Shown piece by piece: positions 45,438 through 57,135 of a DNA stretch of 64,000 nt. Position 1 is the first letter of the stretch; each line of letters begins with the position of its first letter. Location of the stretch: the NCBI RefSeq assembly GCF_963583255.1, contig NC_084817.1, forward strand, positions 2,288,001-2,352,000, in the 5' to 3' direction. A program made the position numbers and the translations under genes. The DNA is from Pyrus communis. Lineage: Eukaryota > Streptophyta > Magnoliopsida > Rosales > Rosaceae. The notes below the pieces were generated by a model. That model saw nothing but the letters and a program-made list of their open reading frames with translations. It had not been told where the DNA came from and made no database searches.

Positions 45438-46480
45438 ACGCCTCCTATTTATATCATCTATTTAATAGATGGTATAAATAAGTGTTAAGTGTAGCAATCA
45501 TGTATTAATAAACAAAAATGTTACTCTTACCATCTAGTGGTATCATCTCATAATAAAGATAAGACCCACATGTATTAACGGATCTTATCCTTATTAAAGA
45601 GATTATACAAATGATGGTACAATTAAATAGTAAGTGTAACATTACTCTAAAATAAATTTATGATCATCATGTTCATGTCGTCTTGTTTCTCTCATGTGGC
45701 TTTTGTTATTCGTTCTGCCTTGGCTACACGAAAGTGTCGGAAATGCTTTGGGATAGGCGTGTTACCCATTATTGTCATTTTTCTTCGGTTGTACTGGAAT
45801 GGTTTGGACTAGACCTTTTTTTTGAAAATTAAGTGGTTGATTGTCTCAGTGAATGGCCATTCCTTATTCATTTGTGTTTTGGGTTCAAGTTCTCTTATTC
45901 TTCTTAGTCCAGTTAAAGTAATGTCGCTTGTAATAAAAAATAATTTATAAACTTAATTGATCGATATTTGTTACATGAGGTGGACAAGGCAAGAAACAAA
46001 TGTTAGAGAGATTATGTTTTTAGATTTTATTTCGTAGACCAATTGGTGTGGCAGTTGATGATTAGTTTCTTTATTTTTTAAATCATTAAAGAAGAAAATC
46101 AACCATCAATCGCCACATTAAGTGATCTACAAAATATAGTTTAAGTAAATGATCCCCCTGTCATCTCCAGATTTTATTTATATCATCAAACACATAAAAA
46201 ATAAAGGGTTACATGGTAAGTATGTCATTAAGGTCAAAAACTTTGAAACATAAATACAATTAGACACCTCTTAAGGTCCAATTGTAATAAGATCATTTAA
46301 AAATAAAGTCCAATTAGACCCGATAATTTCGTACATGATTCATTGATGCGACACTGAACGATACTAAAATAACAGGTTTCGTATTAACACGTTATTTAAT
46401 CGGGTATAACAAGTCACTCGTTAATAATGAGTTATTAACAGATTTGTCCGTAAGGAAACTGTTTCAACCTTTAAGAAAAA
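45438..46480. other. Serpin-1 3' flank and intergenic DNA
   Basis: 45660-45960 is homologous to the 3' flanks of serpin-2 (51790-52140) and serpin-3 (60340-60740), for example TTCATGTCGTCTTGTTTCTCTC and GGAAATGCTTTGGGATAGG. 46330-46450 resembles old LTR-type sequence. No gene is present. Confidence 0.6.
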
Positions 46481-46574
46481 GTTAGTGTTAATGTAGGGAC
46501 CTTTTCGGCCCCTAGAGCAATGCAGGCCTAATAAGAGGCCCAACAAAGGCCCAAATAAAGAAGAAAAGTTCAAG

Positions 46575-46655
46575 TCTTAGTGCTAGGCATATTGTGCTAG
46601 GCTAAGTGCTAGGCTCAGTACTTGGCATATTGTGCTACGCAAAAGTGCTAGGCAT
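46575..46655 (+). repeat. Short repeat array of GTGCTAGGC units
   Basis: Five to six spaced copies of (A)GTGCTAGGC / GTACTTGGC alternate with ATATT and CTAA linkers, right at the truncated end of the Copia element. The origin is unknown. Confidence 0.6.
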
Positions 46656-46659
46656 GCAG

Positions 46660-48658
46660 TATCTATAAACCTTCATTAGAAATAACTAGGGAAGACCACA
46701 CATCAGAATGCAAGAGTTGCAAAGGAAACGTAGAAACAGACTCAGACACAATGAAAGGTAACTTGGTACTTTTTCCTAAGGGACATGACTCACAAAAGGT
46801 TACATCAAAAGTACCATGAATTGGTACCAATTTATTTGAAATTAAAAACTTAATTATTATATTGGCAGGATGACATAGCCTAGCATGCCATTTTTGGATT
46901 GAACACCGTACTCCTACCAAGGCTGAAATTGAATACTTGATCTGTCCACTGCCACTAGGAAATGGGTACAACCCATTCTCACATCTTCCTCGGAAAAGCG
47001 TCTTCCGTGTCTTGAGGTCCTTAACAAGGAAAAAAAAATATGGAAATATTAGTAGATATCAATTGTTGTCTAAGGTAAACCTATGGGCATATATGATGTT
47101 CTAAGAGGCAGTGGGACATTGAAGGACATTATTCAAATCAAATGAACAAGTTTTAGTATGTAGTTGATTGGAACCAAGATCAGAAATAGTGATGCCAGAA
47201 TCATTACCTACACGCCCAATAGTTTCATTACCATTGTATTCTTTGGGATTAACCAAAATTTGAAGTTCAGGAGTGACATGCGCATTAGCACCAGTGTCTA
47301 ACAGCCAGGTACCATTGGATTGCTTGTTCAGAGTGATCAGCGAGGAGGACATGGTTGTGAGTCTTTTGGCAGGAATCTTACCTTCATAAGCAGCATTCAT
47401 TCTTTGGTAGCAATCAAGGGCAGGATGACCTGGTTTGCCACATATTTGGCAAATGATACGCTCACCGGGACAAGGAGGTCTCTCACCATTAGCAGGTTGA
47501 TTGCGCTGGTTGTTATTGTTGCGAAGATTGTATCCTCGTTGATTGGACAGAGAACCACGATTAAATGGAGATGTACCTCTTCCAATCCCACGAGAGCGTC
47601 CACCACCACGTCCTCGAGTAGCAACAAAGGCATTGACTGGTGCAGGTTCAGCTAAGGAAACATTCTGATCCGTCATTCTTCGCTCGGTAGTCAACAGAAG
47701 TGCCTCAAGGGTGGGATAGGTGATAGGGGTATCCCCAGCTTGAGCAACACTTATTGTCATTTCAAACGTAGGTCCTAGATTGTTCAGCATAATTTGCACG
47801 AGTTCATTATCATTCAAAGGTTGCCCCGCTAGGGCGAGGTTGTCAGCAATCGCATTCATGCGATCTAGGTAATCTGCACCAGAAAAGATCACCCTTTTTG
47901 GTCTGCAACAGCTCATTGCGCAGGAATAAAATTCTGCTATGAGAAGTGGAGGCAAACCTTTGCTCCAAGGCTTCCCAAGTGGCACGCGCAATCCTCTTGC
48001 TTGCCACAGTAGACAAAACAGAAGCAGTCAAAGATCCATTTATCCAACTGAGAATCATTTGATCTTGTTGGATCCACACAATGTACGTAGGATCCACAAT
48101 GGTAACACCAGGCAGGTTTTTGGGAGGGCATACCAAAGTGCCATCCAGGTACCCCATCAGATCTCTACTTTTGAGAATTGGGAAAATTTGAAACAACCAC
48201 AGTGGGTAGTGTCAAGTTTGATATTGACAATAGTGGAAAACAGATGGAAGAGAGTGGTGGTAGGTGGGTTGGAGGAGGTGGAGTTGGAAGAGTTGACATT
48301 GTTTTCAGCCATTGAAGCGTGGAAAAAAAACAAGGATCTAGTCGTTAGACAGTAAGGCTCTGATACCATGTAAGAACTTTAGCACGCTCATGATTCACTT
48401 CAATTGCATACCCTGTTAATGATGGGATACATGTATTTATATTAACTTGAGGATTGCAGGAAGGGTTTGAAAACCAGAGATACATGGCGGTTTCAAATAT
48501 ACAATCAGATAGCAAAAGACTGCATGCGCATCTTAACTTACAACAAACATTTGAAAACAAAATCCTATAAACTAGGAACAACTAAAGGATAAGAGTTTGA
48601 ACTGATGAAGACTCCTCAAGTCGCGGGAATCACGCTGTGGGCTTGACTTCGTCTAACA
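46660..48658 (-). mobile_element. Truncated Ty1/Copia retrotransposon (5' LTR, gag, protease, integrase start)
   Basis: On the minus strand the order is a 290-bp LTR at 48369-48658 (TGTTAG...TTACA), then the primer-binding site TGGTATCAGAGCC (48356-48368, complementary to initiator-Met tRNA), then gag starting at ATG 48312. The gag frame is interrupted near 47900. A zinc knuckle, CQICGKPGHPALDC, is visible, followed by the aspartic protease site WLLDTGANAHVT. After further frameshifts near 47100 comes a GAG-pre-integrase segment, KWHARLCHPANIIIKFL, with LLHSDVW. Homology stops at SNEG near 46668. The integrase core, reverse transcriptase, RNase H and 3' LTR are missing. It is not functional. 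Confidence 0.9.
48369..48658 (-). repeat. 5' LTR of the truncated Copia element
   Basis: On the plus strand it runs from TGTAAGAACTTTAGC to CGTCTAACA and abuts the primer-binding site. The outer edge is followed by GTATT. With no second LTR, a target duplication cannot be checked. Confidence 0.75.
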
Positions 48659-49060
48659 GTATTTACCCGAATGTTGTACGGGCGACCATCACGTGGGGGC
48701 ACGTTGACTAAGACAATATTAGACTAGATATTTATTGAGTTACTAGGAGGAAGTCACTTATCTTCTCTTGGGGACGTATTTGAAAGGTGGTTTTGTATTT
48801 AAATAGAAAAGTGTGTATAGAGAAAAGGAGGACTGAGGGAAGGAAAAACCCTACGAGCTCTTTGGCTTCTCCTTTTTTTTTTTTTTTTTTTTTCCACAAC
48901 CTTTTGGCTTCTCCTTAGCTAAGGAGTCTTGAGCCATTTTTTATGTAACAGTTCTAATCTCAGCAAGATATATATAAATTACAGTGGACTTAGTCATGTT
49001 CATGGATGAACCTAGGATTGTTTATGGTATTTTCTGTGTTAGCCTTACAATTTGTGAACG
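48659..49060. other. Intergenic DNA, no gene seen
   Basis: It includes a poly-T run (48871-48892) flanked by two copies of CTTTTGGCTTCTCCTT / CTTTGGCTTCTCCTTT. Possibly further LTR-type debris. There is no coding region. Confidence 0.4.
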
Positions 49061-49332
49061 TGGTCACATCTTAGTCTCGACTTCGCTGTAGCACGATATT
49101 GTCCGCTTTGGGCCCCAACCACACCCTCATGGTTTTGTTTCTAGGAATTCACGCGAGAACTTCCCAGTAGATCATCCATCCTAGGAATGCTCTCGCCCGA
49201 ACTCGCTTAACTTCTGAGTTTCGATGGAACCCGAAGCCAGTGAGTTCCCAAAAGGCGTTGTGCTATATGTAGGTGAGCATGTACATATAAGGCACATCAT
49301 CCTCTCTCTATTGGTTGGTGTGGGATGTTACA
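49061..49332 (-). mobile_element. Cassandra TRIM solo LTR with 5S rRNA-like region
   Basis: On the minus strand it starts TGTAACATCCCACACC and contains GGCTTCGGGTTCCATCGAAA, CTCAGAAGTTAAGCGAGTTC and GGGCGAGAGCATTCCTAGGA, then GGATGATCTACTGGGAAGTT. This reproduces plant 5S rRNA (AGAAGTTAAGCG, GGGCGAGAG, AGGATGGGTGACC, CTGGGAAGT) with a few changes. It is followed by GGGCCCAAAGCGGACAATAT. Carrying 5S sequence with its polymerase III promoter inside the LTR is the defining feature of Cassandra elements. Only one LTR is found. The edges at 49061 and 49332 are set by TG...CA, and no clear target duplication is visible. Confidence 0.9.
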
Positions 49333-49690
49333 AGCGTCCACCCAAATTTGTCTGAGTTTAACTTTAACCTGCAAATTTTGAGCGGTAACAGTTAGTTTGG
49401 TAAATTTTAACTACCTAACAAACCTTACTACAATACCTCTAAGATTAAGGGAGATTAAATCCTTACAGTTGGTCAAGGGCTGTCAACGGTCAGCGTCGGT
49501 GAACAACAATCAATGATCAAGGGTGGTCAACTTTGACGGCTTGTTATGAAAATTTTATTGTATTTTTCTACAAAATACTAAAACACATTAAAAATTTAAA
49601 GAATCAGAATGATTTCGATTCTTATTACTGGTAAGTAAATACATCATTAACGTCAAACTTAGAAAGATGAACCCAATTAAACACCTTTTA
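49333..49690. other. Intergenic DNA upstream of serpin-2
   Basis: No gene. Homology to the other serpin spacers becomes visible from about 49600 (AATCAGAATGATTT...) and is clear over the promoter at 49700-49900. Confidence 0.45.
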
Positions 49691-49900
49691 CAATTGTACT
49701 AAGCCCACAATGTAATTCACAACATCATCAATGTAAGGCCCAATGTAACATCTTACGAGCGTATGCCCAAAACGAGATCGTCATGACTCACGCGAATCCC
49801 ACTGCACCCTCTGTTGTCTTCTTCCCCACTTGGCATCGCCTTGATTCGCTTGAACCTGTAAATGACGACGACTTCCGAAACCTTTGTCCTTACATCAGAA

Positions 49901-51704
49901 ATGGAACTGAGAGAAAGCATCATCAACCACAACGACTTCGCTCTGGGGCTGACGAAGCAGCTGCTTCAGACCCAAGGCAAGCAATCGAACCTCGTGTACT
50001 TGCCGCTGTCCATCCACGTGGTGCTGAGCTTGATCTCGGCCGGGTCAAAGGGTCCGACCCAGGACCAGCTGCTCTCGTTCCTGAAGTCAAAGTCCGCCGA
50101 CGACCTCAATTCCTTCGCCGCCGAACTCGTCTCCTTGATCCTCTCCGATGGGTCCACAAGCGGCGGCCCCCAGCTGTCGTTTGCGAATGGGGTTTTCGCC
50201 ACTGCTTGTGAAAGCCTTGAACTTAAAAGTCTACATCTTTTTTGTATTTCAATTAATAATTTTCGCAGATATAGACGTAGTCAAGTTCCAATCCCGTTTT
50301 TCGTAGTTTAGATTAGTAATGTGGCAGATTATAAAAGAGAAACTATGCGTTCATCGTAATTAACAAATACCAATATGCAACTACTATGGTTGTTTCTTAT
50401 GAAGATCTTGTCGCAAGTTTTCTGTACATCACTGTTTGTGGTGATACTTGATTCCGTGGAAAGAGTCAAAAACTCAAAACACCCTTTGGGATCGCACATT
50501 TTCTGGTCTATCATGTTCATATCTCGGTTTTAAATCATCTTCATTGTATGATTATCGCAATGTGATTGATTATTGAAACTTTTGAAAAGGGTAAGTTTCT
50601 ATTTGTTTCGAATTGGCGGGATAGAAAACAGCATCATATTCGTTACTGCACAAGACAATCTATTAATTGCACTTTGTGTGTATGTATGCGTGTGTTCGCT
50701 AGTTGAACTCCATCTAGTAGACTCCTTGTCTCACTCACCCCCTTGGTTAGTTTTTTGATCGGATTACTATTACATAGGTACCGTGGTAGGACGATTGTTT
50801 TTACTTTTGTTCTTCTTTTTCATTTCTTAGTGTAGTAGTTATTCTTCGCTAGGTTTTTAATATTTGAAGTAATAAGTATGCATTATTTTCTGATGTGACG
50901 TAACTGTTGTTGGTGCTCAAGGCTGCTCAAGTGGCCTCAGGAGTAAATTCGTGGGCTGAAAAGGAGACGAGAGGCCTTATAAAGGAGGTGCTTCCTCCCG
51001 GGTCAGTTGACAGCTCAACCAGGCTCATCTTTGCAAATGCATTATAGTTCAAAGGAGCTTGGACTGAAAAGTTTGATGCATCACAAACTAAAGAGCATGA
51101 CTTCCACCTTCTCGATGGGAGCACAGTTAAGGTGCCATCCATGACCAGCAGGAAGAAACAGTATGTAAGTTCCTTCAATGGTTTCTCAGTCTTAGGGCTT
51201 CATTACAAGCAAGGTGAAGACAAGCGGTGTTTCTCCATGCACATCTTTCTCCCCGAGGCGAAAGATGGGCTCCCAGCTTTGGTTCAGAAACTTGGTTCTG
51301 AGTCCGGGTTTTTGGATCGCCATCTTCCCAACCAAAAATCTGCAGTGGGTGATTTCAGAATTCCAAAGTTTAAGATCTCATTTGGGTTTGAAGCTTCCAA
51401 TGTCCTTAAAGGTCTTGGACTGGTGCTGCCTTTCGGTGGTGAAGGAGGTTTGAAAGAGATGGTGGACTCGCCCGAGGGTAAGAACTTGTACGTTTCCAGC
51501 ATATTCCATAAGTCGTTCATCGAAGTGAACGAAGAAGGCACAGAAGCTGCAGCTGCGACTGCCGGGGTTATTAGGCTTTTGCGGCTGGAAGTGCCAAGGA
51601 CGGTTGACTTTGTGTCTGATCGTCCATTTCTCTTCTTGATCAAGGAAGAATTGACCGGAACTGTGCTTTTCATCGGGCACGTACTCAATCCTCTTGCAGG
51701 CTGA
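49901..51704 (+). pseudogene. Serpin copy 2, disrupted
   Basis: Exon 1 starts at ATG 49901 ([20 protein letters not shown]) and follows the family to LSFANGV near 50195. The last ~35 codons of exon 1 and the 5' intron are then replaced by unrelated sequence. Exon 2 (50922-51704) is otherwise preserved and in frame but has TAG at 51045-51047, where copies 1 and 3 have TAC ([10 protein letters not shown]), and Ser for Phe in VPFMTS. Two independent lesions make it non-functional as a full serpin. The reactive-centre loop reads [19 protein letters not shown], so its would-be P2-P1-P1' are Leu-Leu-Arg. Its exon 2 and 3' flank are very close to copy 3, so the duplication is recent or conversion has occurred. 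Confidence 0.9.
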
Positions 51705-52164
51705 GCGTTGTTATTCCCTGTAAAAGGCAAATGTATACGTAGAACTACGCGAGATTATATATAAAATGTATGATCATCTCTATTAAAATAAATGTAAGAT
51801 CATCATGTTCACGTCGTCTTGTTTATATATATATAAATGTATGATCATCTGTATTAAAATAAATATATGGTCTTCATGTTCATGTCGTCTTGTTTCTCTC
51901 GTATGGCTTTTGTTGTTCGTTCTGCCATGGCTATACCTACCCGAAACTGTTGGAAATGCTTTGGGATAGGCTTTTTTTACCCATTAATGCTGGAAATGTT
52001 TTTCTCCTCAATTGTATTGGGAACGGTTTGGACTAGAGGTTTTTCGTTTTAGTTGTCGGATTGTCCCTGTGAATAGTCATTCCTTAACCATTTGCGTGGG
52101 CTTAAATTCTTTGTAATTAGTTTAAAGCAACGTTGCTTGTAATAAAAAAATATTATACAAAGCA
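51705..52164. other. Serpin-2 3' flank
   Basis: Nearly identical to 60250-60750 after serpin-3, including the CGTAGAACTACGCGAGATTAT stretch, TATATATA runs and ATTAAAATAAATG. Small indels distinguish the two. Confidence 0.75.
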
Positions 52165-53754
52165 ACGTCGCTCGTTCATTTTTTGAACTGTTGCAATGTT
52201 TGAAACTACTTATTAATCCTTGAAACTATAAGAGCTGTCTTATTATCCTTTTTATATGTTAATTACTTTTCTCCATCGTCATTTCTCACCTTGCATTTTA
52301 TGACTAACTAGCTAGCCAAAATCTAAATGCCAAAAGATTGTTGGAGTCAAATAATAAAGTTCAACTCTAATTGAATTACATAGTTATAATTGATTTGAAT
52401 TAGGGTTAGAGTTTTAATTAGTTAGCTATTCCTTGTGCCAAAAAGAAAAGTGAAATCCGTATTCCTTCCTGTTGGTTATAAGGGGTTCTTATGTGGAATA
52501 CATTTACATGGCCTTTATTAGTAGGGTTTCTAGCATCCGTGAGTAAGTATAATTCTAGGAACTTGAAACTTATATACAATTGAGGCCCCTATGCACACTG
52601 CTAACACCACAATAGTAAGAACTCTCCATCAGTTTATTGTATAAGGAGCAACAGTTCATAGAAGTGCTTCAATCTATTCCGTTTTGAAGTTTGATCATCC
52701 AGAAATTCATCATGTCGTCTTCTCCAGGTATGCAAGGTTTACGTGTTTTGATTTGATGAACTGATAAAGTTTACAACGATTTGGAGTTAAGTTGGCTATT
52801 AAGAGTGTTTGACAAATAAATTACACATGAGTCTTGCGTAGTCAGGGAACTTATATGAACATGAATTTGAAAATTGTGAGTGTGCCACTACTTGTTCTCG
52901 CTAATAGACTATATGATGCAAAATTGTGTTATTTAACTTCTAACTAAAATTAAGAGGCTCAACTTAAATTCTTTCTTTGTTGTCTTACTTATTTCAGAAC
53001 TCCTCTTACATAGATATATAACAAGGTGAAAATTATTGGAATATGAATTGATATGAATTTGCCAATTTGGTGTATTCAATATATTCAATTGCAATAGAAA
53101 GAGCTGCAATTAAATTGATTAAATAAGGGATTTGACATAATGCGGCCACCGCCTAAAACATCCTCTCCCCATCGACCAACGCTCAAACAAAAGGAAGACT
53201 ATTCCTTTATTGCCAAAGCAAGTCTATTTGGTGGCAACCATAATATACCAAGCCATTTTTGTCCGTGGACTCAAATAAGTAAATAAAGTTTAAAGCACTT
53301 ACTTTGTATCAGAAGTTTCAAGTTTGAATTTCTCTTTTTCAATATCTGTTGTATCAAACGAAATAGTTTATCATCCAAATCATGCTTTACAAATCAAACC
53401 TCCCATTAAGTACAAACTCTCCAAGCATACAATTCAAAAACAAAAAAATTTAGGAAAAAAAAAGGTTTGATCTTAAGAATGACGGCAAACAAGTGAGCCA
53501 AGAACAGACAGGCTTTGGTCTTTTTATTTTATTTTATTGAAATTTAAAATAACCTGGTGTTAGATTACATATTTATTATAGTCTCTTAATGTGTCCTTAA
53601 TTCAAAATAATTAATGTGCATTTTATTTAATGTCTTCAATTAAATATTTAAATTTATTAATATACAAAAAAATTTAATTTATTTTTTGACAAAATTTGTT
53701 TTTTATATTTATTTTAATTTAATTTAACATTTTTCAAACTTGAAAGACTCAATT

Positions 53755-54110
53755 AATGTACCTAAATCTATGTATCAAAATGTATTATATCGAACTAATG
53801 TATTTAAATGTTAGTACTGGAATGTATGTATTGAAATATATGCACTGAAATGTATTATATTAAATTAATGTACCTAAATGTGTGTACCGAAATGTTAATA
53901 CATAAATATATGTACCAAAATGTATTATATTGAATTAATGTACCTAAATGTTTGTATCGAAATATATGTACCGAAATGTGTATACCTAAATATATGCACT
54001 GAAATATATTATAATGAATTTAATGTACCTACATGAAGAAGACAAAGTACATCGAAATATACTGTATAACAAAAATTAATCTATCTAAATGTTTACAACA
54101 AAACATATTA
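53755..54110 (+). repeat. Degenerate tandem repeat, AATGTACCTAAATG-type
   Basis: Six or more imperfect copies of a ~60-bp unit are built from AATGTACCTAAATG, TGTACCGAAATG and ATGTATTATATTGAATT. Start and end are gradual. It lies within sequence inserted in spacer C and absent from A. Confidence 0.75.
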
Positions 54111-54330
54111 CGATAAATGCAATGAAAATTATAATTATAATGAAATAAAATTAATACATTAAAATTAGGAAGAAAAAGAGAAATAATTAAAAAAATGCAA
54201 ATATAATTAAATGAGGTTATTAATGTATGAAGGGGCTAAAATTATTTTTGATCTTACTCATGGTTTTAGTCTAAAAGTCATCTTTGCCAAGAATTAGATG
54301 AACTTTTCTAAAAAAAAATAGGAATATTAT

Positions 54331-55134
54331 ATTAGCACCCAAAATATTGTTGAATACACCTCATATTTGCTTTTTCAATTGAAAGTTATCTTAATACACC
54401 CCACATACTTTTCTTTAATACCCTCACACATCACACTTTCAACATACATCCCACATTTTTTTACCTACACTCCACTTCACATTTAAGTGCAAATACATAT
54501 TTCATGGTTTTTTTTTTTAAAATTTTTTTTAAAATTTTTTACTATGAAACCGGATTGAAGAGGAATGTGGGGTTGATAGAACGCCTCCATGAATCATTGG
54601 ATTGAAGAATTTCATTGTATGTACAAAACAACCAATCATATGTGCATCTGCGAGAGCTTTTGGTATCACAGCCAAAGAGGCAAGTAGCTTGACTTGGATG
54701 TTCCTCTCCTTCCCTTCCTGTTTGGGTGTAATTTGAAGCGTCATAACGAGAATCTGTAAGTTTTGAGTCATCTCTGTGAAAATCGTCAAAACAAGGCAGA
54801 TATGTTGATTTCATATGGAGATGAAACTATAGTGGTACAATGAATGAAAATCAGGAGGCTATTGATTAATATCTTTGGGCTTTAAAGTTGTGATCAACGG
54901 GTTTGTAGTTCCATTGATTTAGGTTTTGTTCTACAACAGAGGATGTGATTGGTTTTGAGAGTTGAAGAAAAATAATTGTAGGATATACATGTTAAAGTTG
55001 TGATTTGGGGTGTATTTAGATTTATTATTTAACTTTATGAGGTTAAAATTGTCATTGCATATTAAATATATAAGTCATTTAATATTGAATTTTAAAGTAG
55101 GGTGTATTCAACATTATATGGGGTGCTAATAAAA
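54331..55134. mobile_element. Non-autonomous TIR element in spacer C
   Basis: The left end TATTAGCACCCAAAATATTG with TTGAATACACCTCA pairs with the right end, which contains AGGGTGTATTCAACATTATA and TGGGGTGCTAATA. The inverted ends are about 40 bp. Minus-strand frames at 54529-54814 are under 91 codons and do not resemble a transposase. Possibly related to MITE family 1, which also has TTAGCAC near its ends. Confidence 0.6.
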
Positions 55135-55623
55135 AAAGCCATGTAGCTTTGTCAGTATATATTTGAAAACAAAGGGGAAAGGGACACAAATGTAGTTGGT
55201 TAAGATGCTTCTCGATTAGCTATGAAATCTTTATATGTGCATGGGGTGTTGGCTGGTCAATTTCTCACCTGCACAAGCAAGCATAAGCTTAGGTTCTAAA
55301 GTATAATTTATACCCTGGAACTAGCAAATTAAACTGTTTTTTATGCTTTGACGATAGACTATTGTCTGTTTGTCCGTCCTAAATCAATATTTTGTTATGA
55401 ATATGATATCTTTTTGGGTTCTTTAGAAAATGGCTCTTGAAGCTTCTATCTTCCAAACAAAAACTCACATAATATTAAACATTTAAATAAAACTCAAATT
55501 TCAAATAGAGTAGCATGTAGACAAATATGTAACCAATTATTATTACATATTTACAACTTTTGCCACAAAACCGTAATTATGTCAATAAATATTGTTACTC
55601 ACCCAAATTATGATTAGCAATTA

Positions 55624-55816
55624 AGAGTGCATTTTTGCTCATCACCATTTATGTGGTGTATGCTTACCATCCTATTTATCACCATTGGATGAGTTTGAAT
55701 TTTGAGATTTGTGCTTATCCACTACAAGAATCTCAAAATTCAAACTCATCTAAAGGTGATGAAATAGGATGGTGAGTATACACCACACTAAATGGTGGTG
55801 AGCAAAAATGCTCCCT
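55624..55816. mobile_element. Near-perfect hairpin MITE with 8-bp target duplication
   Basis: Arms of about 90 bp (AGAGTGCATTTTTGCTCATC... and its inverted partner ...GAGCAAAAATGCTCCCT) enclose a short loop around 55715-55735. Flanks are AGCAATTA (55616-55623) and AACAATTA (55817-55824), 7 of 8 identical, suggesting hAT type. Confidence 0.75.
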
Positions 55817-55824
55817 AACAATTA

Positions 55825-57135
55825 ACCGCACATGAAAATTTTACCTTTCTTGTATGATAAATATTAGGAACATATATATATATATATATATTAATTTAGC
55901 CATGTTCATAAACAATTATGGGCACATTTTTCGTATGGAAAAAAAAAAATCCTTTGTACAATCCGTTATTTTGCATCAAATAATATTGTTTGATAAAAAC
56001 AACAAAGAACCAATTAATATTCTTTTATGTTGTAGGTAAATTATCTTACCTAGATTATTACATACATTAGGCATTTTTTGTTTGTTATTATATATGCGTG
56101 TTTAAAATCATTTATCAACATTTATATGTAAAATATAAGTAAATTAATTTTGAATCAAATAGCATTTATTTTGTAGATAAATAAAAATAGTAGTTCCATT
56201 ATTTTGGTAAAGTTAAACAGTGCCTAAATTATTTCGTAAAAATTAAACCAAGAAAAATTATCTCCATTAAAATAAAACAGTAGATATTCAACAAAAAAAA
56301 AATATAAAAATAAAACAGTAGATACATTATTTTCTTATAAGATTAAACAATAGGTAAATTATATTGTAGGTACATTATGTTTGTAATAAAAAAAATGAAA
56401 TTGAAATTCATAAACAAAAAGTAGTAGATACATTATTTTTTAATCAAATTTCCTTTATTTGTAGATGAATTATTTTCATGCATTATTATATATTTGGGGC
56501 ACAATTTACTACTAATATATATATGTGTACAATAATTTACCTATATTATTATATAAAATATACATAAATTTATTTTGAATCAAATAACATTTTTTATTTT
56601 ACAGGTAAATTATTTTGCATGTATCATTACATATACATGGCAAATTTATTACTAATACACATGTCCAAATAATTTACCTATATTTTTTAAATATAGGTAA
56701 ATTATTTTATGGTGCTCTTTCATATTTTCATTTGGTAAGAAAATGACAAGATTAAATTAAATTTGTCTAATTTTATGCAAATTTGAAAAACAATTAGGAA
56801 ATCTTAAGGAAAGTATAACATTATTAGTTCTTTTTTGCCTTAACATACAATTTGTTATGATGTATTAATATGCACTGATTTTAAACATTAAACATTTTTT
56901 TTCCCATTAATCTCTCCCTTCAAATCTGCATAGAATTAAATGTCTACATTAAAACTGTAATTAGGGGTATTTTAGGCATCTGAAAAATGCAAAATGTGTA
57001 AAGGCAAACAAAATTAATGAATTTGCTTATGTGGAGGCTGGTTATTGGGTTTTATTCAGATAAAAAGATTATGTTGGATTTTATGTAAAGAAACTTGAGT
57101 TTCAAGGCCTAAAGTCATATTTTCAGTATTTTCTT
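55825..57135. other. AT-rich insertion in spacer C, no gene seen
   Basis: Very AT-rich, with repeated TAGGTAAATTAT / GTAGATACATTATTTT phrases between 56030 and 56710 and several ATATATAT runs. It is absent from units A, B and D. No coding region. Confidence 0.5.

Noticed and set aside
46490..46660. 3' LTR of the Copia element
   Set aside because: No similarity to the 5' LTR at 48369-48658. The element simply ends within the integrase coding region.
49160..49245. A 5S rRNA gene
   Set aside because: The 5S-like sequence sits inside a Cassandra LTR (TGTAACATCCCACACC start) and carries several changes, so it is a transposon part, not an rRNA locus.
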